A DNA stretch of 27,155 nt from CAYNYF01 sp964401385. Lineage in GTDB: Bacteria; Planctomycetota; Phycisphaerae; SM23-33. The notes beneath the pieces were generated by a model. The model worked only from the letters and a program-made list of their open reading frames with translations. It searched no databases and was not told the origin of the DNA. The position numbers and the translations under genes were made by a program. Below, piece by piece: positions 15,857-23,432 of this stretch. The stretch spans positions 1 through 27,155 of the forward strand of contig CAYNYF010000058.1 of NCBI GenBank assembly GCA_964401385.1, written 5' to 3'. Position 1 is the stretch's first letter, and the number at the start of each line of letters is the position of its first letter.

Positions 15857-16371
15857 CGCGGCGGCGCCTCCGGCCGGTGAGGCCGCGACGTTTCCGCCCG
15901 TGGCGGCACCTCCACCAGACCCGCCAGGAGCCGCAAAAACTGACCGGTAAATACGAAATTCTCCTCCGGGAATTCCACGCCGGCGAGGTTCTGATCGATG
16001 TGCGAGAACATCAGATCGATCCTGCCGATGGGCTTGTCACCCTTGAATACGGTCCCGTGCGTGCTGGCGGCCTGGTCGGTGATGGTGTCCAGCTCCGCCC
16101 GATACATGATCTGATCGCCCGGCCGCACCAGCTCGTGCACCTCGGCTTTGGTGATCTTTGCCAGGATGACCTTCTCGGCAAAGTCCCGGGCCTGGCCGAC
16201 CAGTATGCCCGCCGTCTGGGCCATCCCCTCGATCATCAAGCTGACCGGCATCACCGGAAAGTCCTCCCAGTGGTCGTGGAGATGCTCCTCGGCCAGGGAG
16301 ACGTTCTTGATGGCGGTCGCCGAGACCCTCGGGTGAAACTCCACGAACCGATCGATCCATATCCAACGCAT
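15853..16371 (-). CDS. FabZ-like 3-hydroxyacyl-ACP dehydratase (hotdog fold), 172 aa
   Basis: Removes water from 3-hydroxyacyl-ACP in the predicted pathway. The active-site helix reads DHWEDFPVMPVSLMIEGMAQ, with His34 and Glu48 at the 14-residue spacing of FabZ. The usual PG after PVM is PV, and the protein has a longer C-terminal tail (about 140-172) than FabZ, rich in Pro and Arg. The ATG at 16371 has only a distant ribosome-binding site. The gap of 94 bp to the ACP gene includes a small palindrome. The stop overlaps the start of the degenerate ketosynthase gene (ATGA). It could act on a specialised chain rather than in bulk fatty-acid synthesis. Confidence 0.82.
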   Translation of the reverse strand: MRWIWIDRFVEFHPRVSATAIKNVSLAEEHLHDHWEDFPVMPVSLMIEGMAQTAGILVGQARDFAEKVILAKITKAEVHELVRPGDQIMYRAELDTITDQAASTHGTVFKGDKPIGRIDLMFSHIDQNLAGVEFPEENFVFTGQFLRLLAGLVEVPPRAETSRPHRPEAPPR

Positions 16372-16390
16372 GGCAGTCTTCGATTCCCTG

Positions 16391-16410
16391 TCTGCCGGCA
16401 GGCGGGCAGA
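16391..16410. repeat. Short GC palindrome between the ACP and dehydratase genes
   Basis: TCTGCC and GGCAGA pair across an eight-base spacer, and the core CTGCCGGCAG is itself a palindrome. The plus strand has TTTT right after it, but no plus-strand gene ends here. Its GCAGGCGGGCAG content is similar to the inverted repeat at 1-31, so it may be a REP-like dispersed element. Confidence 0.35.
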
Positions 16411-16465
16411 TTTTCGATCCTCCCGAGCAGCTTCCCCAGGACACCTCTCAAGCGTCGATCATGAA

Positions 16466-16852
16466 TCAACTTACCTTGCTCAGGAGGTAGCTGACGATCG
16501 TCTGAACCTTGAATAGCTCCGGCAGCTTATTCACATCCGGATCATGGGCGAACTGGCTGAAGTCCATGTGCGGCATGGACTCCTTCAGGCTGGCAAGCCC
16601 GGAGGCGGTCACCTTGCCGTCAGCCACGAATTCGGGATTGTTGAGGATGTTATCGGGGAACAGATCGCCGGGCGGGATCTTGATTCCAAAGGTCTTTTCC
16701 AACCGGAAGACGATGTCCAGGAAGTCGATGGACTCGGCACCGAGGTCGCCGGTGAGGGTAGATTCCAGCGTGACTTCCTCCTCGTCCACGCCCAGGGCCT
16801 CTACCATCGTTTCCCTAACCTTTTCGAAGACTTCGTCCTGCGTCATCGCCAT
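16466..16852 (-). CDS. Acyl carrier protein with C-terminal extension, 128 aa
   Basis: Carries the growing acyl chain on phosphopantetheine attached to Ser41, in GDLGAESIDFLDIVF (the usual motif is DSLD). The four-helix ACP core spans about 5-75. Normal ACPs end near residue 80; this one adds about 50 residues (TASGLASLKESMPHMDFSQF and a closing helix LFKVQTIVSYLLSKV), so it has extra helical elements. The start at 16852 is picked for GGAGAG about ten bases upstream; the frame extends to 16975 but that part reads as low-complexity shadow. It is flanked by two dehydratases and may start its own transcript from a promoter at 16922-16950. Confidence 0.87.
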   Translation of the reverse strand: MAMTQDEVFEKVRETMVEALGVDEEEVTLESTLTGDLGAESIDFLDIVFRLEKTFGIKIPPGDLFPDNILNNPEFVADGKVTASGLASLKESMPHMDFSQFAHDPDVNKLPELFKVQTIVSYLLSKVS

Positions 16853-16921
16853 CGTCGCTTCTCTCCTGCCACTGCGGCCTGCGGCGCCGTTGGCTGCCCG
16901 CAACTGACCCAGCGCGGCATT

Positions 16922-16950
16922 ACAGTAGGAAAAACGCCGGGCAAAGTCAA
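16922..16950 (-). promoter_or_regulatory. Candidate promoter upstream of the ACP gene
   Basis: On the minus strand TTGACT (16950-16945, 5 of 6) is followed after 17 bases by TACTGT (16927-16922). It lies in the 174-bp gap between the second dehydratase and the ACP gene, so ACP could be made in excess of the upstream gene. Confidence 0.45.
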
Positions 16951-17026
16951 CGCCGCCCTGGCATCCAAAGTGCAACTCTCATCGGTTCGCCCGGATGCGC
17001 CGCCACCACCCAGGCGCAGGCTGTCG

Positions 17027-17539
17027 CTAATCCGGCTTCCACGCCGCCCCGGCCGAAGCCAGGGCCGCCGGCCCGCCGATCAGCTTGAACCGCTCTTTCA
17101 ATTGTGCGATGATCCGAGCGTCGGCGTCAGCGGCCGGCGGAAAGACGTCGGCGACATTGAAGCAGCGCAGCTCCAGTCGGCCCTGGACGGTCGTCCGTCC
17201 ATCGCCGGTCGAGCCCGATCCCTTGAACTTGGCCAGCTCGCCGTTTATACTTACCAATTCGGCCTCGCTCCGCAGGAGGCTACCCGGCAGGATGAAGTTG
17301 CTGTAACGGACGCTCCTGGCCGCCGACAACACGATCATGCTATTGGAGAAGCCCTGCTCGATCCGCACCAGCCAAGCCGCCGCCTGGACCAGCGACTCCA
17401 GCATCAACACTCCAGGCATGACCGGAAAGGCCGGAAAATGGTCAGCCAGATATTCCTCCGCCAGCGAGAGCGCCTTGACGGCGATGATCCGCTTGCCAGG
17501 CTCAATCCGCTCAATCCTGTCGACCAAGTGGAATTTCAT
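17027..17539 (-). CDS. FabZ-like 3-hydroxyacyl-ACP dehydratase, second copy, 170 aa
   Basis: A second hotdog-fold dehydratase, closer to classical FabZ: it starts MKFHLVDRIERIEPG and carries ADHFPAFPVMPGVLMLESLV with His34 and Glu48 correctly spaced. ATG 17539 is chosen; a TTG at 17557 is possible. The C-terminus has an Ala-rich tail. Two different dehydratases in one small cluster suggest either a heterodimer or two substrates (for example different chain lengths or a dehydration/isomerisation step). It is the first gene of the minus-strand acyl-chain set, 174 bp before the ACP gene, and is divergent from the HlyD/SecA-like cluster. Confidence 0.85.
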   Translation of the reverse strand: MKFHLVDRIERIEPGKRIIAVKALSLAEEYLADHFPAFPVMPGVLMLESLVQAAAWLVRIEQGFSNSMIVLSAARSVRYSNFILPGSLLRSEAELVSINGELAKFKGSGSTGDGRTTVQGRLELRCFNVADVFPPAADADARIIAQLKERFKLIGGPAALASAGAAWKPD

Positions 17540-17867
17540 GGAGTCGCACCGTATCAAGAATGCGGCCTTTTATCGCATTGTGAGCCGCCAAGGCAAGTTC
17601 TTTTTGCATCGGCAAGATCGACCGCAGCGGCCGCGGCAGCCTTCCGCCGGGCCTGGCCGGCCCCGCCGGCGGCGAGGATGCCCCCCAGCGTTTTCGCCAA
17701 TGCTGCCGAACCCAGCCGAGCAGAAAGCCGATATATGTAAAGTATCGTTCCAGCGTATACTTGCGGTCCCTCGCGGGGCAGGCTGGCCAGTGCGCCCGAC
17801 CCGAGGGGCGTTTGGGAAATGCCGGACAGAATATCCGCCTTGCAAACACGGTGGCTCCGGCGGCATC
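17540..17867. other. 328-bp divergent intergenic region
   Basis: It separates the acyl-chain operon (minus) from the HlyD/M50/SecA-like cluster (plus). A minus-strand promoter candidate is at 17569-17596. For the plus strand I see only TATACT at 17756-17761 without a good -35 box, so no plus promoter can be called. The remainder is GC-rich with no gene I can support. Confidence 0.5.
17569..17596 (-). promoter_or_regulatory. Candidate promoter for the acyl-chain synthesis operon
   Basis: On the minus strand TTGCCT (17596-17591) and GATAAA (17574-17569) are 16 bases apart, each 4 of 6 to the consensus. The leader to ATG 17539 would be about 20-25 bases. Confidence 0.35.
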
Positions 17868-18794
17868 ATGGTGAAAATGGAGACGACTGACATCAGGATC
17901 AGAACCGTGCGATTCGCGGCCGTCAGCATGGCGGTGCTTCTCGCCGCCGGCCCATGTCTGGCCGACGGGCAGTCGGCCATTACCCGGCCCAGCAAGGACA
18001 TCATCCTGGCCTTCCTGCTGCCGGGGCAGATCGCCCAGGTCGCCGTGGTCGAGGGGCAACGGGTCAAGAAAGGCCAGCTCCTCATGCGCCAGGACGACGA
18101 GCCCGAACAGAAACAGCTCGCCGTCTCGAAATTCCAGGCCGAGGACACCACGCGCATCGAAGCGGCCATCAAGCAGGGCGGACTGAGACAGGTGATCTTT
18201 CAGCGGACCGACCAGACGTACCGGCAGCAGGCGGCCACCAAGCTCGAGCGAGACCAGGCGGAGGTGGAGTGGGAAATCGCCAAGCTGTCACTCAAGCTGG
18301 CCCGGTTCCAGCAGAAACTCGACCAGCTTCGGTACCAGGCCGACAGCTTGCAGCTCCGGCGGATGCGGATACATTCGCCCATAGACGGTCGGGTCGAAAA
18401 CGTACAGGTCGAGGTGGGCGAATCGGTGGACAAGCTCACGCCCGTGGTCCGGGTGGTCCAGACCGACCCGCTGTGGGTGGACGTTGCGGTGCCCGCGGCG
18501 GTGGCGGCGCGGCTGCAACCCGGGCAGCCGGCGAGCGCCCGCGTCAACCCCGCCCGCTACGACCCGGAACTCACGGACAAGGACTTCCCGCTCCGCTACA
18601 AGCTGGCAGCGGGCAAGATCAAGCACATATCGACGGTCGCGGACGCGGCCTCGAACACCCGGCGGGTCCGGGTGGAGCTGCCCAACCCGGAGAACGTCCC
18701 CGCGGGCCTGCACGTGCTCGTGGATTTCCCCCAGCAGGAAGAAGCGGCAACGGACAGCCAGCCCTCCCGGACGGCCAAGAAAACCCAACCATAA
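17868..18794 (+). CDS. Periplasmic HlyD/RND-type adaptor (membrane fusion protein), 308 aa
   Basis: An exported adaptor of the kind that bridges inner and outer membrane transport parts. A signal peptide (about 1-32, cleavage after LADG-type site) is followed by the first half of the barrel-sandwich (lipoyl-like) domain (47-78, GQIAQVAVVEGQRVKKGQLL), a helical hairpin (80-166), the second half (RIHSPIDGRVENVQVEVGES, 168-199) and a beta-barrel domain (about 200-300). No inner membrane transporter of the RND or ABC class follows; the next genes encode two further HlyD-domain proteins. No good ribosome-binding site is seen; ATG 17868 and ATG 17877 are both possible. First gene of the plus-strand export-like cluster. 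Confidence 0.82.
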   Translation: MVKMETTDIRIRTVRFAAVSMAVLLAAGPCLADGQSAITRPSKDIILAFLLPGQIAQVAVVEGQRVKKGQLLMRQDDEPEQKQLAVSKFQAEDTTRIEAAIKQGGLRQVIFQRTDQTYRQQAATKLERDQAEVEWEIAKLSLKLARFQQKLDQLRYQADSLQLRRMRIHSPIDGRVENVQVEVGESVDKLTPVVRVVQTDPLWVDVAVPAAVAARLQPGQPASARVNPARYDPELTDKDFPLRYKLAAGKIKHISTVADAASNTRRVRVELPNPENVPAGLHVLVDFPQQEEAATDSQPSRTAKKTQP

Positions 18795-18804
18795 GGAGAA
18801 GTGA

Positions 18805-19182
18805 ATGTCAGCCAAGCAAGACACACCGGAAAGCGGCGGCGGCGAGCTCAGCGAGCAGGCCCAACAGCAAACCGGTGCCCAGCAGGTACAGTTGCGGATG
18901 GACGAACGCGAGATGGCGACCCACTACGCCAACGCCTTCCGCACCAACGCCACGGCCGAGGAAGTCATGCTGGACTTCGGGGTGAACCTGCCCAATCCGG
19001 CGGCAGCCAAGGACAAGCCGGAGATCCTCTTCCGGATCAGCAATCGCATCGTGCTGAACTACTATTCCGCCAAGCGCCTGGCGATTACGCTCAGCCAGAT
19101 GATCCGGCGGTATGAGGAGCAGTTCGGCGAGCTGGAGCTGAACGTGGCCCGGCGTCGCACCGGCGAGCAGCCCTCCACCTAG
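18805..19182 (+). CDS. DUF3467-family protein, 125 aa
   Basis: The N-terminal 25 residues are Gln/Gly-rich and disordered. The conserved body matches DUF3467: HYANAFRTNATAEEVMLDFG (40-59) and RIVLNYYSAKRLAITLSQMI (81-100), ending RRYEEQFGELEL. It has no signal peptide or membrane helix, so it is cytoplasmic. Its function is not known. AAGGAG overlapping the stop codon of the HlyD gene (18793-18798), six bases before the ATG, shows that it belongs to this operon. As a small cytoplasmic protein between adaptor genes, it may be a chaperone, adaptor or regulator of the machine; that is inference. Confidence 0.85.
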   Translation: MSAKQDTPESGGGELSEQAQQQTGAQQVQLRMDEREMATHYANAFRTNATAEEVMLDFGVNLPNPAAAKDKPEILFRISNRIVLNYYSAKRLAITLSQMIRRYEEQFGELELNVARRRTGEQPST

Positions 19183-19206
19183 CGTCAAATCGAGTCGTAA
19201 AACATT

Positions 19207-21078
19207 ATGTCGAGCCAGGATGTAAGCATGCAGCGGCAGCCGACGGCGGCGGACCTGGTGGAGCATCTGGTCCAGTTCGAAGGCCCCCCCCACGAGTTCC
19301 TGCGCTATCTGCTGGCGGTGCAGTGCCGCTTGTCGGCGGCCGAGGGCGGCGCGATCCTCCGCATCAGCCCCGAGGGGGATCTCCAGATCGTGGCCGTCTT
19401 CCCACCGCCGGAGCGCGAGGGCCCGCCGCCGGTGTGGGTCGCCCAGGCGGGTGAGGCCGCCGGCGGGGTGCTCAACGGCGGCAAGACCGCCATCGTGCCG
19501 GTGCACACCGAAACCGACATGTACGGCGACGCCCCCAATCGCCACCTCATCCTGCTGCCCATCCGATACACCGGGCGGACGGGAATTCGAGGGGTGTCGG
19601 CCTTCCTGGTCCGGGCCCGCGACAGCGCCGTCCTCCAGGCCAGCCAGGAACGGCTGGAACTGAGCAGCTCCCTGCTGAGCCTGTACGAGATGCAGTTGAT
19701 GCTCCAGCGGCGGACGATGGACATGGCCCGGCTGCGGGACGCCCTGGAAGTGGTCTCGGCGGTAAACCTGCACGACCGCTTCGGCGCCGCCAGCATGGCG
19801 CTGTGTAACGAGTTTTCCGCCCGCTGGTCGGCCAGCCGCGTCAGCCTGGGCTTCCTGCGCGGGCGCGGCATCCGCCTGCGGGCCATCAGCCACACCGAGA
19901 ACTTCTCCCGGAAGATGCGGCTGGTCCAGGACATCGAATCCGCCATGGAGGAGTGTCTGGACCAGGACGTGGAGGTGATTCACCCGGCGCCGGCCGAGGC
20001 CACCTTCGTCAGCCGGGCGGCCAGCCGACTCAGCGAGCAGCAGGGCCCGGCCAATGTGTGCAGCTTCCCCTTGCGGCACGACGGCGAGGTGCAGGCGGTG
20101 GTGACGGTGGAGACGCCCAGGGAGCAGCCCTTCGACGGTGAGATGGTGGAGTCGATGCGGCTGGCGGTGGACCTGGTGACGGCCCGGATGGTGAATCTGC
20201 ACGAGCACGACCGCTGGTTCGGGGCCAAAGCCGCCCACTCCGTCCGCAAGGGCGCCGCCGCCTTCGTCGGCCCCCGGCACACCTGGGTCAAGCTGCTGGC
20301 GATAGGCATCACCGCCCTCATCGTGTTTCTGATCGTGGCCAAGGGCGAGTATGCCGTCAAGTCTCCCTTCGTCCTCCAGGCACAGCAGCGGCAGCACGTC
20401 CCCGCCCCCTTCGACGGCCGGCTGGAGATGGTGGCGGTCAAGCTCGGCCAGCACGTTCAGAAAGACCAGTTGCTCGCCCGGCTGGAAACCGACGAGCTGG
20501 AGCAAAGCCGCAGGGAGGCCGCGGCCGAAAAGGCCGTCCACGACAAAGAGTACGCCAAGGACATGCGCGACGGCAAAACCGTCCAGGCCCAGCAGGCCCT
20601 GGCCCGGGCCGAGCAGAGTCAGGCCAAGATCCTCTTCCTGGACGACCAGATCCAAAGGGCCGAGTTGCGCTCGCCCATCGACGGTTACGTGGTCGCCGGC
20701 GACCTGGAGCACAGGATCAACAGCCCCGTCAAGACCGGGGAGCTGCTCTTCGAGGTCGCCCCCGTCCGTCGGCTGCGGGCGGAGATGCAAGTCGACGAAA
20801 AGGACGTCCACGATCTGCGCGAAAACCAGGAAGGCGAGCTGGCCGCGGTGGGCAATCCCGCCCATCGCGTCTCCTTCGTGGTGACGAGCATCTCCCCGAC
20901 GGCCGAGACGGTGGAAGGAAAGAACGTCTTCAAGGTGCGCGTAACCCTCAAGGACGTACCCGAGTGGATGCACCCGGGCATGACGGGCGTCGCCCACGTC
21001 TCCATCGACCGGCGCAGATTCGCCTGGATCTGGACGCGCCGGGTGATCAGTTGGCTGCGACTGAAACTGTGGCTGTAG
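19207..21078 (+). CDS. GAF-GAF-TM-HlyD fusion protein, 623 aa
   Basis: The first 340 residues are cytoplasmic and read as two GAF-like sensor domains (about 20-160 and 185-335), joined by a helical linker with LSLYEMQLMLQRRTMDMARL. One transmembrane helix follows (about 361-380, LLAIGITALIVFLIVA). The periplasmic part is a HlyD adaptor: half-lipoyl domain (from 389, HVPAPFDGRLEMVAVKLGQH), a helical hairpin (about 432-480), RSPIDGYVVAGDLEH (about 487) and a beta-barrel (515-600), then a basic C-terminal tail. No signal peptide. Starts at 19207 or 19228 are both possible, neither with a strong ribosome-binding site. GAF domains bind small ligands or nucleotides; no ligand can be named. The design would let a cytoplasmic signal set the state of a periplasmic adaptor. 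Confidence 0.8.
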   Translation: MSSQDVSMQRQPTAADLVEHLVQFEGPPHEFLRYLLAVQCRLSAAEGGAILRISPEGDLQIVAVFPPPEREGPPPVWVAQAGEAAGGVLNGGKTAIVPVHTETDMYGDAPNRHLILLPIRYTGRTGIRGVSAFLVRARDSAVLQASQERLELSSSLLSLYEMQLMLQRRTMDMARLRDALEVVSAVNLHDRFGAASMALCNEFSARWSASRVSLGFLRGRGIRLRAISHTENFSRKMRLVQDIESAMEECLDQDVEVIHPAPAEATFVSRAASRLSEQQGPANVCSFPLRHDGEVQAVVTVETPREQPFDGEMVESMRLAVDLVTARMVNLHEHDRWFGAKAAHSVRKGAAAFVGPRHTWVKLLAIGITALIVFLIVAKGEYAVKSPFVLQAQQRQHVPAPFDGRLEMVAVKLGQHVQKDQLLARLETDELEQSRREAAAEKAVHDKEYAKDMRDGKTVQAQQALARAEQSQAKILFLDDQIQRAELRSPIDGYVVAGDLEHRINSPVKTGELLFEVAPVRRLRAEMQVDEKDVHDLRENQEGELAAVGNPAHRVSFVVTSISPTAETVEGKNVFKVRVTLKDVPEWMHPGMTGVAHVSIDRRRFAWIWTRRVISWLRLKLWL

Positions 21079-21234
21079 ATTCCGCAAGAGCGCATGGACG
21101 GGAGACCGCGCCGGCGAAGGCTCGGCCGGGCTGGAATCCGCCGCTCGGCGCCGGCCGGCGCGAATCGAAGATCGGAAATCCGAAGTCGCAGACCTCCCGG
21201 CCCCCTGCGGCCGCTGCGATGAGCAGGATGCCGG

Positions 21235-23427
21235 ATGCCCGTTGATCGTCCCACATTCAGCGAGTCCTGGTACCGGGTGGTGAACCTGCGCCCGCGGCTG
21301 CGCAGCGCGGTACAGATCCATCGCCAGCACTACCGCGGGCAGATCTGGTACGTGATCCAGGACCCGGCCAACAACCAGTATTACCGCCTCAACCCGGCCG
21401 CGTATCACTTCGTGGGCATGCTCGACGGGCACCGGGCCGTCGCAGAGGTCTGGCGGGCCTGCAACGAAGAACTCGGCGACGACGCCCCCACCCAGGGCGA
21501 GGCGATCCAACTGCTGGGCCAGCTCTACGCCGCCAACCTCATTCACGCCGAGCTGCCGCCCGACGCTGAAAGCATGTTCCGCCGCTTCCGCCAGCGCAAG
21601 ACACGCGAGGTCCGCGGGTACATGATGAACCTGCTGTTCATCCGCATCCCGCTACTGGACCCGGACGCCTTCCTGAACCGCTGGGTGGGTGTGATCGGGT
21701 GGATCTTCTCGCCGATCGGGGCGGTGCTGTGGCTGATGATGATGGCCGTCGGGCTGTACTTCGTGGCCGGGCACTTCGACGACCTGATCGCCCAGGGCCG
21801 GGCCGTCAAAATCCTGGCCTTCAGCAACCTGCCCTGGTTGTACGTTTCCATGGCCGTCATCAAGGCCTGCCACGAGTTCGCGCATTGTTTCGCCTGCAAG
21901 CGTTTCGGGCAGAAGCAGGGAACCGGCGGGGAGGTCCACGTCCTGGGCATCATGTTCCTGGTGTTCATGCCGCTGCCGTACATGGACGCCTCCAGCGCCT
22001 GGGCCTTCCGCAGCAAGTGGCACCGGGTCGTCGTGGGCGCCGCCGGCATGTTCGTGGAGCTGTTTTGCGCCGCCATTGCGGTGGTGGTGTGGTCGCACGT
22101 TTCCCCGGGATCGCTGGTCCATACAGTCTCTTATAACATCATCTTCATCGCCAGCGTCACCTCGGTGCTGTTCAACGGCAACGCCCTGCTGCGGTTCGAC
22201 GGCTACTACATCCTCTCGGACCTCCTGGAGATCCCCAACCTGTGGAACCGCAGCCGGGAGTACATCTATTACCTGGTCAAGCGCTACGTCTGGAACGCTC
22301 GCCGCCCGCGCTGCCCCTCGCAAAGCCGCAGCGAGAAGCTGTGGCTGACCGGCTACGCCATCGCCAGCGTGATCTATCGTGCCTTCATTGTCGTGGCCAT
22401 CCTGCTGTTCGTGGCCGGGGCGGTCCCGCTGGTGGGGGCCACGCTGGCGACGGTGGCGGTGGTGGCCTGGGTGTTTGTGCCGCTGGGCAAGTTCCTCCAC
22501 TACCTGCTGGCAAACCAGGAGCTGATGCGGGCCCGCTCCCGGGCGGTGGCCACCACGGCCGGGGTGATCCTGGGCGTTATCGCCCTGATCGGCCTGTTGC
22601 CCGTGCCCAACCACGTCCGGGCCGGAGCCATCGTCCGCCCGCAGCAGCAGTCGGTGATCTTCATCCGCACCGACGGGTTCCTCAGCTACCACCGACCCTC
22701 CGGCTCGACGGTCCGTCTGACCGGCGACGGCGGGGATGACGGGGTGCTGCTGCGCTGCCGGAACCGCCAGCTCGAATACGCCCACGACGCCGTCGTCGCC
22801 AGGAAGCGCGAGCTGGAGGCGCAGTGGCGCCAGGCCGAGCAGGAGGGCGACATCGGCACCGGACAGGGCCTGGAAAAGCAGATCCAGGCCGTCCAGAGAA
22901 GCCTGGCGCTGATCGAACGGGAGATCGACCGCCTGGCGGTCCGGGCGCCGCACGAGGGGCAGTGGTTTGCCCCGGCGCTGGACCAGGCCAACGGGGCGTA
23001 CCTGAAGCGCGGCGACCCCGTCGGCCTGCTGGTGGACCTGACCGACCTGCTCATCGAGACGGTCATCACGCAGGAGGAGGCGGCCAGGGTCTTCGCCGAG
23101 GTGGACGACCGCGTCGAGCTGCGCCTGCCGGGCATCCCGGAGCGCGTCTTCGGCGGCACCATCGTGGAGAAGGTTCCGGCCGGTCAGACGCAGCTTCCCT
23201 CGCCGGTTCTGGGCACGACCGGCGGGGGCGAGATCGCCCTGGACCCCGAGGGGCGGGGCGAGGCCGCCGAGCCGTTCTTCAAGGTTCTCATCCGCCCGGA
23301 CGGCGACGGGCCGTCCCTGCGGGCCCGGCAGAAAATCGCGGTGCGGTTCAACCTGCCGAAAAGGGTGCTGGCGGCGCGGTTATACGATTCCCTGCTGCAA
23401 CTGCTGCAAAAGAGATTGGGGATCTGA
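21235..23427 (+). CDS. PqqD-like / M50 site-2 protease / HlyD fusion protein, 730 aa
   Basis: Three modules in order. Residues about 30-110 form a PqqD-like winged-helix domain (YYRLNPAAYHFVGMLDG), the type of domain that binds peptides in peptide-modifying enzymes. Residues about 149-457 are a multi-pass M50 intramembrane metalloprotease: the zinc motif HEFAH is at 213-217 and the distal ligand is in LRFDGYYILSDLLE (Asp322), so all three zinc ligands are present. From 458 to the end is a periplasmic HlyD-like part with a coiled coil (about 507-575) and a beta-barrel. ATG 21235 follows a 156-bp gap after the GAF-HlyD gene. Proteolytic release or maturation of an exported substrate at the membrane is the natural reading, inferred. 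Confidence 0.85.
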   Translation: MPVDRPTFSESWYRVVNLRPRLRSAVQIHRQHYRGQIWYVIQDPANNQYYRLNPAAYHFVGMLDGHRAVAEVWRACNEELGDDAPTQGEAIQLLGQLYAANLIHAELPPDAESMFRRFRQRKTREVRGYMMNLLFIRIPLLDPDAFLNRWVGVIGWIFSPIGAVLWLMMMAVGLYFVAGHFDDLIAQGRAVKILAFSNLPWLYVSMAVIKACHEFAHCFACKRFGQKQGTGGEVHVLGIMFLVFMPLPYMDASSAWAFRSKWHRVVVGAAGMFVELFCAAIAVVVWSHVSPGSLVHTVSYNIIFIASVTSVLFNGNALLRFDGYYILSDLLEIPNLWNRSREYIYYLVKRYVWNARRPRCPSQSRSEKLWLTGYAIASVIYRAFIVVAILLFVAGAVPLVGATLATVAVVAWVFVPLGKFLHYLLANQELMRARSRAVATTAGVILGVIALIGLLPVPNHVRAGAIVRPQQQSVIFIRTDGFLSYHRPSGSTVRLTGDGGDDGVLLRCRNRQLEYAHDAVVARKRELEAQWRQAEQEGDIGTGQGLEKQIQAVQRSLALIEREIDRLAVRAPHEGQWFAPALDQANGAYLKRGDPVGLLVDLTDLLIETVITQEEAARVFAEVDDRVELRLPGIPERVFGGTIVEKVPAGQTQLPSPVLGTTGGGEIALDPEGRGEAAEPFFKVLIRPDGDGPSLRARQKIAVRFNLPKRVLAARLYDSLLQLLQKRLGI

Positions 23428-23432
23428 CGGCA

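Noticed and set aside
21093..21222. Arginine-rich small peptide in the gap before the M50 gene, considered as a precursor peptide
   Set aside because: No ribosome-binding site, no leader-like features, and the arginine content is what GC-rich noncoding DNA gives.
18808..21546. Minus-strand open frame of about 900 codons opposite the DUF3467 and GAF-HlyD genes
   Set aside because: Composition is typical of a shadow frame (rich in His, Gly, Leu, Val) and the plus strand encodes recognisable domains throughout.
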